A DNA stretch of 8,103 nucleotides from an uncultured Flavobacterium sp. GTDB taxonomy: Bacteria; Bacteroidota; Bacteroidia; Flavobacteriales; Flavobacteriaceae. The notes below the pieces were generated by a model. The model was not told the origin of the DNA and did no database searches. It saw only the letters and a list, made by a program, of their open reading frames with translations. The position numbers and the translations under genes are program-made. The stretch is from contig NZ_CAMIHH010000129.1 of the NCBI RefSeq assembly GCF_946220915.1, positions 1-8,103 on the forward strand, in the 5' to 3' direction. Positions 1-6,507 of this stretch are shown here, in pieces; within the stretch, counting starts at the first letter, position 1; every line of letters begins with the position of its first letter.

Positions 1-54
1 CTTTAATGGAGATAAGTTTTTCGGTCCTTACTCTTCGAAATAACATCCTTTTCC

Positions 55-62
55 TATTTTTG
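55..62 (+). promoter_or_regulatory. Candidate Bacteroidota -7 promoter element for glycyl-tRNA synthetase
   Basis: The octamer TATTTTTG matches the Bacteroidota sigma-A -7 consensus TAnnTTTG exactly and is followed by CA, a common pattern before flavobacterial genes. It lies only 7 bases before the ATG at 70, so the transcript would have a very short leader. No convincing TTG/TTTG -33 element stands at 19-21 bases upstream; TTCG at 34-37 is the nearest and is both weak and slightly too close. The rest of 1-54 holds no recognisable feature. Confidence 0.45.
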
Positions 63-69
63 CACCACT

Positions 70-1614
70 ATGGCAAAACAAGACGATCAATTTAAGAATG
101 TTATCTCGCATGCGAAGGAGTACGGATTTATTTTCCAGTCCAGCGAGATATACGATGGGTTAAGCGCTGTATACGATTACGGCCAGAACGGAGCAGAATT
201 AAAAAAGAACATCAGGGAATACTGGTGGAAATCGATGGTGCAGATGCATGAGAACATTGTAGGCATTGATGCCGCGATATTCATGCACCCAACTACATGG
301 AAAGCCTCCGGTCACGTAGATGCATTCAACGACCCGCTTATCGACAACAAGGATTCCAAAAAACGATACAGGGCCGACGTGCTTATCGAGGACTATGCCG
401 AGAAGCTGAACCAGAAAGCCCAAAAAGAAATAGAAAAAGCACGCACACGCTTTGGCGAAGCCTTCAATGAGGAGGAGTTCATTACCACCAACGCCCGCGT
501 AATGGAATATAAAGCAAAGCAGCGCCAGATACTGGAGCGCATGGCCCACTCGCTGGAAACGGAGAACCTGGCCGATGTAAAAGCCCTTATCGAGGAACTG
601 GAGATTGCCGACCCGGAAACCGGTTCTAAGAACTGGACGGAAGTAAGGCAGTTCAACCTGATGTTCGGCACCAAGCTGGGCGCGGAGGCTGCGAGTGCGA
701 TGGACCTGTACCTTCGCCCGGAAACGGCGCAGGGCATCTTCGTAAACTTCCTGAATGTACAGAAAACCGGCCGCATGAAAGTACCGTTCGGTATCGCGCA
801 AACGGGTAAAGCATTCCGTAATGAGATCGTAGCAAGGCAGTTCATCTTCCGCATGCGCGAATTCGAACAAATGGAAATGCAGTTCTTCGTACGCCCTGGC
901 GAAGAGATGAAATATTATGAGTATTGGAAGGAAACCAGGCTAAAATGGCACCTGTCACTTGGCCTTGGCAAGGAAAACTACCGTTTCCACGACCATGAAA
1001 AGCTGGCGCACTATGCCAATGCCGCTGCTGATATTGAGTTCAACTTTCCGTTTGGCTTTAAAGAACTTGAAGGCATCCACTCGCGTACCGACTTCGACCT
1101 GAAGGCGCACGAGCAGCATTCGGGCAAAAAGCTACAGTACTTTGACAATGAACTTAATGAGAACTATGTACCCTATGTGGTGGAAACGTCTGTTGGCCTC
1201 GACAGGATGTTCCTTGCGGTATTCGCTACAGCATTAAAAGAAGAAACGCTTGAGGATGGCTCCACGCGTACCGTACTAAGCCTTCCGGCGGTACTTGCCC
1301 CTACAAAAGCCGCCGTGCTGCCTTTGGTTAAAAAGGACGGGCTTCCGGAAGTGGCAAGGGAGATCATAGAAGACCTGAAATGGGACTTTAATGTAGCCTA
1401 TGATGAGAAGGACGCCGTGGGCCGCCGTTACCGCAGGCAGGATGCGCTGGGCACGCCTTTCTGCATTACGGTAGACCACCAGACTTTGGAAGACCAGACG
1501 GTGACCATCCGCCACCGCGATACCATGGCGCAGGACAGGGTAAAAATATCGGAATTGAGAAGCATCATCAATGAAGAGGTTTCAGTAAGGAACTGGCTGT
1601 TGAAGATGAAGTAA
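70..1614 (+). CDS. glyQS: Glycine--tRNA ligase, single-chain eukaryote-like type
   Basis: This cytoplasmic enzyme charges tRNA-Gly with glycine using ATP. The 514-residue length fits the homodimeric (alpha2) class II GlyRS family of the Thermus/eukaryote type, not the alpha2beta2 GlyQ/GlyS type. The class II catalytic core is visible: RPETAQGIF at 217-224, motif 2 from FRNE at 249 through RMREFEQMEMQFF near 261-273, and motif 3 with GLDRM at 376-380. The anticodon-binding domain runs from about 408 (LAPTKAAVLPLV) to the end, with YRRQDALGTPFCITVD near 454-469. The ATG at 70 gives the normal N-terminus (AKQDDQFKNVISHAKEYGFIF). There is no terminator directly after its stop; a membrane-protein gene begins 25 bases later. 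Its last 186 bases (codon 454 to the stop) recur at 2224-2409, so the 3' end now in use may have arrived with an insertion. The reading frame is complete and the protein is expected to be functional. Confidence 0.97.
   Translation: MAKQDDQFKNVISHAKEYGFIFQSSEIYDGLSAVYDYGQNGAELKKNIREYWWKSMVQMHENIVGIDAAIFMHPTTWKASGHVDAFNDPLIDNKDSKKRYRADVLIEDYAEKLNQKAQKEIEKARTRFGEAFNEEEFITTNARVMEYKAKQRQILERMAHSLETENLADVKALIEELEIADPETGSKNWTEVRQFNLMFGTKLGAEAASAMDLYLRPETAQGIFVNFLNVQKTGRMKVPFGIAQTGKAFRNEIVARQFIFRMREFEQMEMQFFVRPGEEMKYYEYWKETRLKWHLSLGLGKENYRFHDHEKLAHYANAAADIEFNFPFGFKELEGIHSRTDFDLKAHEQHSGKKLQYFDNELNENYVPYVVETSVGLDRMFLAVFATALKEETLEDGSTRTVLSLPAVLAPTKAAVLPLVKKDGLPEVAREIIEDLKWDFNVAYDEKDAVGRRYRRQDALGTPFCITVDHQTLEDQTVTIRHRDTMAQDRVKISELRSIINEEVSVRNWLLKMK
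1429..1614 (+). repeat. Direct repeat copy 1: 3' end of glycyl-tRNA synthetase, in use
   Basis: These 186 bases match 2224-2409 with a constant offset of 795. By eye there is a single substitution, C at 1434 against T at 2229, which is synonymous for arginine. The match stops exactly at the TAA stop. After it, copy 1 continues AAAACA and copy 2 continues GCATAA. On the left the match breaks at 1428/2223, although CCGCCG occurs just left of both (1422-1427 and 2218-2223), shifted by one base. This copy is fused in frame to the rest of the synthetase gene and encodes residues 454-514, the C-terminal part of the anticodon-binding domain. Confidence 0.97.
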
Positions 1615-2223
1615 AAAACACATCGATCACTTTAATCCTATGGATAAGATCAGTATTCCCCTGCAGAAACGTAAAGGAAAATTCATACTAAGCATATTTG
1701 TTGCCGTATTGGCCGGCTGGGGTTTCCTGGCTGCGCTAAGTTTTACCTTCACAACAGGATTAACAGCAAATTCAGGTATTGCCGGAGGTATACTGTTTTT
1801 ATTTCTAATTTTGTTATTTGTAAATTTCAACGATCTCAACAAACTGAAATCAGGAACACTTACGATAGAATCCGACGGTGTAATCATTCGGTTTTACATA
1901 AGCTATCAGGGGGGTACCGCTAAAATGTCTGAAGATATAAAATTAGAGCGCATGTCCCGTTTTTATATTGTACATGAGAGGAGAGCGTTAGTAATGGTTA
2001 ACAAGCGCTTTGAATTTGAGCCAAAGACATTGACCTCTGTAAAAAAAATCGACATATTCCCTTCGCTATTGGAAATAAACAAGCAGGGATTCACAAAAAT
2101 TATGAATTTTGTTGGCCAGGTAGCGCCAGAAATAAAATTAGGCTATGGCGGAAGCGCTTTATCCAACCTGATAAGGCGCTAAGTAATTTTATTATTGAAC
2201 AAAACTTCCAACAAAATCCGCCG
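1615..2223. other. Probable inserted segment between the two synthetase 3' ends
   Basis: This 609-base segment lies between the direct repeat copies and contains a single gene (1640-2182) plus short flanks. It has no terminator, integrase, transposase or terminal inverted repeat that I can see. In the stretches counted (1801-1860, 1921-1980, 2041-2100), GC is about 30%, against about 55% for 541-600 inside the synthetase gene. The normal terminator of the synthetase follows the second copy, not the first. I therefore infer that the segment entered together with copy 1 (1429-1614) and pushed the native 3' end downstream. The mechanism is not visible: target-regenerating site-specific integration and recombination with donor DNA carrying a synthetase 3' end both fit. 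Confidence 0.6.
1640..2182 (+). CDS. Small two-pass membrane protein with soluble C-terminal domain, function unknown
   Basis: I do not recognise a named function for this 180-residue protein. A short basic N-terminus (MDKISIPLQKRKGK) precedes two predicted membrane segments at about 14-36 and 44-63. A soluble region of beta-strand-like character (about 72-125) follows, then a probable amphipathic helix near 141-160. The layout, with an IPL(x)K start, two helices and a small PH-like beta domain containing a (T/I)xxDG motif (TIESDG, 75-80), recalls the STM3941-type family of small Bacteroidota membrane proteins. That link is a guess from architecture, not a demonstrated homology. By the positive-inside rule both termini would face the cytoplasm. 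It starts 25 bases after the synthetase stop with no obvious promoter between, so it may be read through from that gene. It also has no terminator of its own and would use the one at 2414-2440. It is clearly AT-richer than the synthetase and appears to be the only cargo of the inserted segment. Confidence 0.8.
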   Translation: MDKISIPLQKRKGKFILSIFVAVLAGWGFLAALSFTFTTGLTANSGIAGGILFLFLILLFVNFNDLNKLKSGTLTIESDGVIIRFYISYQGGTAKMSEDIKLERMSRFYIVHERRALVMVNKRFEFEPKTLTSVKKIDIFPSLLEINKQGFTKIMNFVGQVAPEIKLGYGGSALSNLIRR

Positions 2224-2409
2224 TACCGTAGGCAGGATGCGCTGGGCACGCCTTTCTGCATTACGGTAGACCACCAGACTTTGGAAGACCAGACGGTGAC
2301 CATCCGCCACCGCGATACCATGGCGCAGGACAGGGTAAAAATATCGGAATTGAGAAGCATCATCAATGAAGAGGTTTCAGTAAGGAACTGGCTGTTGAAG
2401 ATGAAGTAA
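2224..2409 (+). pseudogene. Orphan 3' fragment of glycyl-tRNA synthetase (repeat copy 2)
   Basis: This fragment repeats the last 61 codons plus stop of the synthetase gene with one synonymous difference, so it still reads YRRQDALGTPF... through LLKMK and TAA. Upstream, the frame runs into unrelated sequence (QNPP just before the tyrosine) with no ATG in frame nearby. The first in-frame ATG, inside ACCATGGCG, would give only about 29 residues. The fragment is therefore very unlikely to encode a functional protein. The intrinsic terminator only a few bases beyond its stop suggests that this is the original 3' end of the gene, displaced by the insertion at 1615-2223. Near-perfect identity points to a recent event or to gene conversion keeping the copies alike. 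Recombination between the copies would delete 795 bases, including the membrane gene, and leave an intact synthetase gene next to its terminator. Confidence 0.93.
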
Positions 2410-2413
2410 GCAT

Positions 2414-2440
2414 AACGCCTCCGGTAAGGGGGCGTTTTTT
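2414..2440 (+). terminator. Intrinsic terminator of the synthetase locus
   Basis: A nine-pair stem is formed by AACGCCTCC (2414-2422) and GGGGGCGTT (2428-2436), with one T-G wobble, around the loop GGTAA. The run of T continues to 2440. It starts five bases after the stop of the orphan synthetase fragment. It most likely terminated the original synthetase transcript and now also serves the inserted membrane gene. Confidence 0.85.
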
Positions 2441-2468
2441 GATTAGTCCAGATTTTTAATCAAAAAAC
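2434..2468. repeat. Inverted repeat overlapping the terminator T-tract
   Basis: GTTTTTTGATT (2434-2444) and AATCAAAAAAC (2458-2468) are perfect 11-base inverted arms around a 13-base spacer. The left arm includes the last bases and the T-tract of the terminator, so the two hairpins cannot form at once. It may act as a second, reverse-direction end or simply be an AT-rich coincidence. No function is shown. The remainder of the 2410-2572 gap is AT-rich and must hold the lipoprotein promoter, but I see no good TAnnTTTG match; the closest is TTTTTTTG at 2513-2520. Confidence 0.5.
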
Positions 2469-2572
2469 CAAAACGGTCTGTAAAAATTTCGTAAAAAATC
2501 CCTATAAAAATCTTTTTTTGTATCAAATTATTATCATTAATTAGCACACGCAAAAAATAACCGATTTACCTT

Positions 2573-3313
2573 ATGAAAAACAAATTCTTATCTGCGCTTG
2601 CACTTGCAGCGGTGCTTGCTTTTACAGGCTGCAGCGACGATTCAGACGATTCAAACAACCCTGTCAACAATTCAGACAAAAAGTACATTACGCATGTAAC
2701 TGTAATTTCTGCCGAAGATGATTCGGATGAGGCGCACCTTACCGTAAATTATGATGGCAACGGAAGAGTGACAAGTGCTTCTGATGGTGATGATACCAGT
2801 GTATTTGCTTACCAGGACGGCGACCTGGCCAACATCAGCGGCAGTAGCGATGTGCTTACCATCAGCGAGCTTTTCGTTGACCCATATGATGGATATGAAG
2901 TAGGCGAGGTCCTTGACTATGATAATGACGGCAACCCTGTTGAGCTCAGGCTTTTCGAAAGGGACTGGGACGGCATGATCATAGCCGAATATACTGCCAC
3001 GATCACTTATGACCAAAAGCCAAACCCTTTTTATGCAACGCTTGAGGCAGCCGGGATCATAGAGGTGCTGAACGGTGTACAGCTTAACTTTAGCGCCACG
3101 CCACAAGCCGAGGAACTTGTAAGGGCCAAATTGCTGCTTCCTGTGAACAACCCGAAAAAAGTGGTGATTAAAAATCAGGCAGGCCAGGTAACCAAGCAGG
3201 TAGTTGCTGATTATGTATATAACGACAACTATCCTACAACTGCCACATTCACTGAAACCGGAGAGGATGGCACTTATCTTTATTCTGCCACATTTGCCTA
3301 CAGGCCGGAATAA
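2573..3313 (+). CDS. Probable surface-exposed lipoprotein with YD-like repeats
   Basis: This 246-residue protein has a lipoprotein signal: KNK, a hydrophobic stretch at about 5-17, and the lipobox FTGC with the acylated cysteine at position 20. The residues after it, SDDSDDSNN, are acidic and resemble the Bacteroidota lipoprotein export signal that sends lipoproteins to the outer face of the outer membrane. The mature part is acidic and beta-rich. It has several short units of the form aromatic-Y/D-x-G-x, for example VNYDGNGRVTSAS (58-70), FAYQDGDLANIS (78-89), LDYDNDGNPVELRLF (114-128), ITYDQKPNPF (144-153), YVYNDNYPTTATF (214-226) and TFAYRPE at the end. The pattern recalls YD/RHS-type strands seen in many flavobacterial hypothetical lipoproteins. 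No catalytic motif is visible and I assign no function. The gene stands alone between two terminators and converges with the AsmA-family gene. The start is fixed by the signal peptide. Confidence 0.88.
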   Translation: MKNKFLSALALAAVLAFTGCSDDSDDSNNPVNNSDKKYITHVTVISAEDDSDEAHLTVNYDGNGRVTSASDGDDTSVFAYQDGDLANISGSSDVLTISELFVDPYDGYEVGEVLDYDNDGNPVELRLFERDWDGMIIAEYTATITYDQKPNPFYATLEAAGIIEVLNGVQLNFSATPQAEELVRAKLLLPVNNPKKVVIKNQAGQVTKQVVADYVYNDNYPTTATFTETGEDGTYLYSATFAYRPE

Positions 3314-3333
3314 TTAAAATAGGAAATTCATGG

Positions 3334-3364
3334 AAATCCTCCGCCGCAAGCGGAGGATTTTTTT
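3334..3364 (+). terminator. Strong intrinsic terminator after the lipoprotein gene
   Basis: A perfect 11-pair stem, AAATCCTCCGC (3334-3344) with GCGGAGGATTT (3350-3360), encloses the loop CGCAA and is followed by T residues to 3364. It lies 20 bases after the lipoprotein stop. On the opposite strand the same hairpin lies just past the end of the AsmA-family gene, but a proper U-tract is missing there, so it is mainly a plus-strand terminator. Confidence 0.9.
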
Positions 3365-3380
3365 ATTGGTCGTAACCGGA

Positions 3381-6359
3381 TTAATCCAAATCCAGCCTTG
3401 CTAAGATATTTTTCTTCTTATTGATTATCGTTTCATCTGCCTTATCCTTTAGCCGCTGTTTATCTGTAAAATAATATTTGTACCTGGCTTTGGACAACTT
3501 TATGTCATAATCGGTCATTTTACCTTTAATGTCTACGCCTGTCTTGAACGGTATTGGCGATTTGAGCACCGATACATGGTAATCATAACTCAGGTCGAGG
3601 TTTTGAATACCGCCTACCGCAAGCCTGTAGCGGTCAATTTCCACCAGTGCAGGCAGTACTTCCATATGGCTTTTTTCTATGATCATTTCCATATTCAGGT
3701 TATCTATAGTATTCCGCTCCTTTTCCTTAAACATAAGTGTTTTGGCAAGCTCTGTATAGGTTTCGCTATCCAGCACCATGATATTGTGCGCTTCGAGCGC
3801 TGCTATACTTTGCACTGAGGGTATTATAACATCCATACGGCTGTTGAGCTTTGCACTGCCCTGCATGCGCAGGTGTGCTTTGCCGGTAAACGATTTTGCC
3901 ATAGGAAAAAGGCTGTCCATTGCCGGCATGATCTTCGATATGTTGGCCATCTCCACGTCGTCAAGGTTCAGGTCAAAGTCTACCTTCGCCCTCCTGTCAC
4001 TTACCGGAATGTAATGCACGCTCGCTTTGAGCCGGGCTGCCAGTGTAGTGAGCTCAATATGGTTAAGCTTTAAATGGCCGTCCTCTATTTTTAACAGGCC
4101 CTTTATGTCCTTGAGGTCCATCCCACCGTAATGCAGCTTCTTTATGTTGCTGTTAAATTCAAAGTTTACATTTTCCGGCAGTTTGAACACCGTTTTGGCA
4201 TCGCCTACCTTTTTGGGTTTATGCACATTATTTTCTGCTACTTCTTTAAAATCAGGCTGGTTCGCGGGTTTGTCATGCAGCACTTTCATGATCTCATTGG
4301 CATCAATAAAATCAGCCTGCAATGAAAGCTTCGCATCTACCCTGTTCCCCGGGGTACTTTTGGCAAAGAGGTTATTGATCTGCCCGGTAAGCGTAACATC
4401 AGAATTTCCAAAGAACAGGTGGGCATTCCGCAGCGTGATCGCCCGGTTGTTAATCGAAATTTTTGAATGTTCCATGCGCAGCGGCAGGGCAAAATCGGGC
4501 ACAAAGGCATACAGGTTGTTAAATTCCACATAACCCCTTGGCATCCATTTGTCTTCGCGGTTTTTTTTAATTGTAAACTTGTAATGGCCGTTGCGTATGC
4601 CCACAAATTTTTTATCCTGCCATACCCCTGCGCTGTCAACATCGAATGTTGTAGCAATTACCGGCCTTTGCCTTGTGCTCTTCGGGCTAAGCTCTGCTGT
4701 TGCGCTGGCTTTCCGTATAACGGCCTTCAGGCTGTTGTCGCCATTATATTTAAGGTTGGTCAGCCGTATGTCTGCACCCAGGGCTGCAATTGTATCTTTT
4801 ACTTTTTTGGCTTTCAGTTTAATGTCAAGGCCTGCAATACCCACATCGTGTTGTGCCTTGTACTTTAGCGTAAGATCGGTCACGTTTATTTTCCCAAACG
4901 ATCTTTGTGCGCCGGTCTCTGCCTTCCGGCCGAATACGAGTTCGGTTCTCTGTGTCCTGAGGTAAATGGTATCCGTGGGGTCATTCAGCAAAAGATTTGT
5001 AAATGTGGCATCCCCTTTTAATTTCATATTGTTGAAGTTGTTCTCCATAAGGTCATTGGGCCGCAGTTCCGCATTGATATCGATGTGCGCCTGCCCTTTA
5101 GCCTCAATGTTTGCGGCAATGGGAAATTTCTTTTTAAGGATGGTAAGGTCCAGGTCGCCTTTAATATTCGAATTGATCTTCGGATTATTGAGGAGGCTTT
5201 CAACAACAGCATCCCCCTTTAGGTCAACACCCGTACCTTCAAGCCAAAGATGCTTTACAACAAGGCTGGAGCGTGCAGGGTTTCCATAATCAATGACCGA
5301 GTGCAGGTCGGCTTCCAGGTGACGTATCTCGCCCGGAAATCTATTATACTTCAGCACCCCATGGTCAATGCTGAAAACCACATCGAAAACCGGTAGCTTT
5401 TTTTTACTGTATATGCCTTTTGCCGTGGCCTGCAACACTACATTGCCCTGCACATCCACATCCGCTTTCTTTACTATATGCTCTGGCAGGGCCGCCCACA
5501 AGGTTTTCAGCGATGGCACTTTCATGTGCATTTCGACATCGGTGTGTATTTCATTGGTAACCGTATCTCTTTTAAAATGTCCCTGGGTAACAAACTCAAT
5601 ATCATTCAGCCTGAGGCTGCTGTTTGAAAAGTCGACTTTATGGTTCTTTTTATCGTAGTGGATCTCGGTCTCAAAGCCGGCCTTAAGCCTGCGCATAAAA
5701 CGGTAACCATCCTGCGAGAAGCTTATCCTCCGTCCTGAAACCTGGGTAGCAAGGATCATGTCGTTATCCGTATTCGAAGCTTTTAGCGTAATGTCAATGC
5801 TGTCGGCCTTTGCGCGCACATTGGTTATGTGATTTTGGTAATTTACCTTAGCATTCTCGATCTCAAGTTTTTCTATGTGAATGTGGTTGATCTTAAATGC
5901 ACTACTATCGGCAGCAATGGTGTCGGCTTCCTGCGGTTTTACGATCTCCCAGTTGGGCAGGCCTTCCTTAGGGACAATTGCCCTGACCCTGGGCTTTACC
6001 AGAAGCAGTTTGTTTATATCCAGGTCATGCCTGCGCCAAAGTTTTTGCGCGTCGAACGATGCTTTGCAAAGCTCAAACCGTGCCAGCGTATCGTTTTTAT
6101 GGCCTGTTGGTTTTAATGAGGTTACGTTCACATCTTTCAGCTTTACGCCAAAATGCGGAAACGTAGAAAAGAAAGTCAGCTCCATGCTTTTGCACGTCAC
6201 TTTTGCATCAAGGTTCTCGTTGAGCAGCCCAGTAACTGTAGGGGTGATCTTTTCGGGAGTAAAAACAAAGTTGATGGCTATGGCTACCGCAAGCAGGAAC
6301 AACACAATTAGCGACAAAAGGAAAAGGAACGTGCGCTTTATAATCTTTCTGATTTTCAT
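3381..6359 (-). CDS. AsmA-family envelope protein
   Basis: This is a 992-residue protein of the AsmA/TamB-like group. These are inner-membrane-anchored, mostly periplasmic proteins that are thought to form long beta-groove bridges for lipid transport and outer-membrane homeostasis. One N-terminal membrane anchor is visible (about 10-33, after MKIRKIIKR). It is followed by the usual AsmA start: FTPEKITPTVTGLLNENL (33-50), then FFSTFPHFGVKLKDVNV (63-79). A later element, LLLVKPRVRAIVPKEGLPNW (118-137), matches the family's Pxxxxxxxxxxxx-NW block. The remainder is long, repetitive and beta-rich. It ends in a C-terminal AsmA-like region (about 830-965) with LSYDYHVSVLKSPIPFKTGV and a lysine-rich tail. 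The length is normal for Bacteroidota members. The gene is monocistronic, converging with the lipoprotein gene at one end and separated from thiL by about 150 bases at the other. The ATG at 6359 is the natural start because it places the basic residues just before the anchor. The exact lipid substrate is unknown. Confidence 0.9.
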   Translation of the reverse strand: MKIRKIIKRTFLFLLSLIVLFLLAVAIAINFVFTPEKITPTVTGLLNENLDAKVTCKSMELTFFSTFPHFGVKLKDVNVTSLKPTGHKNDTLARFELCKASFDAQKLWRRHDLDINKLLLVKPRVRAIVPKEGLPNWEIVKPQEADTIAADSSAFKINHIHIEKLEIENAKVNYQNHITNVRAKADSIDITLKASNTDNDMILATQVSGRRISFSQDGYRFMRRLKAGFETEIHYDKKNHKVDFSNSSLRLNDIEFVTQGHFKRDTVTNEIHTDVEMHMKVPSLKTLWAALPEHIVKKADVDVQGNVVLQATAKGIYSKKKLPVFDVVFSIDHGVLKYNRFPGEIRHLEADLHSVIDYGNPARSSLVVKHLWLEGTGVDLKGDAVVESLLNNPKINSNIKGDLDLTILKKKFPIAANIEAKGQAHIDINAELRPNDLMENNFNNMKLKGDATFTNLLLNDPTDTIYLRTQRTELVFGRKAETGAQRSFGKINVTDLTLKYKAQHDVGIAGLDIKLKAKKVKDTIAALGADIRLTNLKYNGDNSLKAVIRKASATAELSPKSTRQRPVIATTFDVDSAGVWQDKKFVGIRNGHYKFTIKKNREDKWMPRGYVEFNNLYAFVPDFALPLRMEHSKISINNRAITLRNAHLFFGNSDVTLTGQINNLFAKSTPGNRVDAKLSLQADFIDANEIMKVLHDKPANQPDFKEVAENNVHKPKKVGDAKTVFKLPENVNFEFNSNIKKLHYGGMDLKDIKGLLKIEDGHLKLNHIELTTLAARLKASVHYIPVSDRRAKVDFDLNLDDVEMANISKIMPAMDSLFPMAKSFTGKAHLRMQGSAKLNSRMDVIIPSVQSIAALEAHNIMVLDSETYTELAKTLMFKEKERNTIDNLNMEMIIEKSHMEVLPALVEIDRYRLAVGGIQNLDLSYDYHVSVLKSPIPFKTGVDIKGKMTDYDIKLSKARYKYYFTDKQRLKDKADETIINKKKNILARLDLD

Positions 6360-6397
6360 GAAGCAATCTTTGGCAATTTACTAAAAGGCGTAAGATA

Positions 6398-6421
6398 GCA
6401 TTTTTGCTTTTTCAAAAATGC
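6398..6421. repeat. Inverted repeat upstream of the AsmA-family gene
   Basis: GCATTTTTG (6398-6406) and CAAAAATGC (6413-6421) are perfect nine-base inverted arms around the spacer CTTTTT. It lies about 40-60 bases upstream of the AsmA-family start. It could be an operator or a hairpin in the 5' leader of that gene. AT-rich intergenic DNA makes chance occurrence possible. Confidence 0.5.
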
Positions 6422-6425
6422 GTTT

Positions 6426-6455
6426 TTATACCAAGCCTGTGTTAAATTATACCAA
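6426..6455 (-). repeat. Direct repeat TTGGTATAA x2, 21-bp period, upstream of AsmA-family gene
   Basis: On the minus strand TTGGTATAA occurs twice, at 6455-6447 and 6434-6426. The starts are exactly 21 bases apart, about two helical turns. It lies 67-96 bases before the AsmA-family start and is the only spaced repeat in this intergenic region. It could be a tandem regulator site or promoter-related, but no consensus TAnnTTTG promoter could be placed with it. Confidence 0.45.
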
Positions 6456-6478
6456 TTGTACATTTGGCCAGACAGAAA

Positions 6479-6498
6479 CCCCGGATCAAAATCCGGGG
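6479..6498 (-). terminator. Hairpin terminator after thiL
   Basis: CCCCGGAT (6479-6486) pairs perfectly with ATCCGGGG (6491-6498) around a four-base loop. Read on the minus strand it lies 9 bases beyond the thiL stop and is followed by TTTCTGTCT. This is a weak U-tract, so termination is likely but possibly leaky toward the AsmA-family gene on the same strand. Confidence 0.75.
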
Positions 6499-6507
6499 CC
6501 TGTATGA

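Noticed and set aside
1..16. Similarity of CTTTAATGGAGATAAG at the window start to CTTTAATCCTATGGATAAG at 1629-1647
   Set aside because: Only seven bases match without gaps and the rest needs an indel. This is too weak for a recombination site or duplicated upstream region.
199..870. A 223-residue open frame on the minus strand opposite the synthetase gene
   Set aside because: It lies wholly inside a well-supported synthetase gene, and its composition (rich in F, Y, V, R) is that of antisense reading. No family is recognisable.
1615..2223. Insertion sequence or transposon
   Set aside because: No transposase is encoded, and I found no terminal inverted repeats or short target-site duplications at the edges.
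2100..2366. An 88-residue minus-strand frame crossing the junction of the inserted gene and the orphan fragment
   Set aside because: It is the antisense of two unrelated plus-strand sequences joined at 2223/2224 and has no recognisable family features.
2224..2409. The orphan synthetase fragment as a small functional gene
   Set aside because: There is no start codon at its left end. The only in-frame ATG would give about 29 residues, with no leader signals. It is best read as a remnant.
1429..2409. A simple tandem duplication as the cause of the repeat
   Set aside because: A tandem duplication would give two copies of the downstream gene as well. Only the synthetase end is repeated, and different sequence follows each copy.
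4144..5289. Several plus-strand frames of 96-133 residues within the AsmA-family region
   Set aside because: All lie antisense to one continuous 992-codon gene and show no recognisable domains or start signals.
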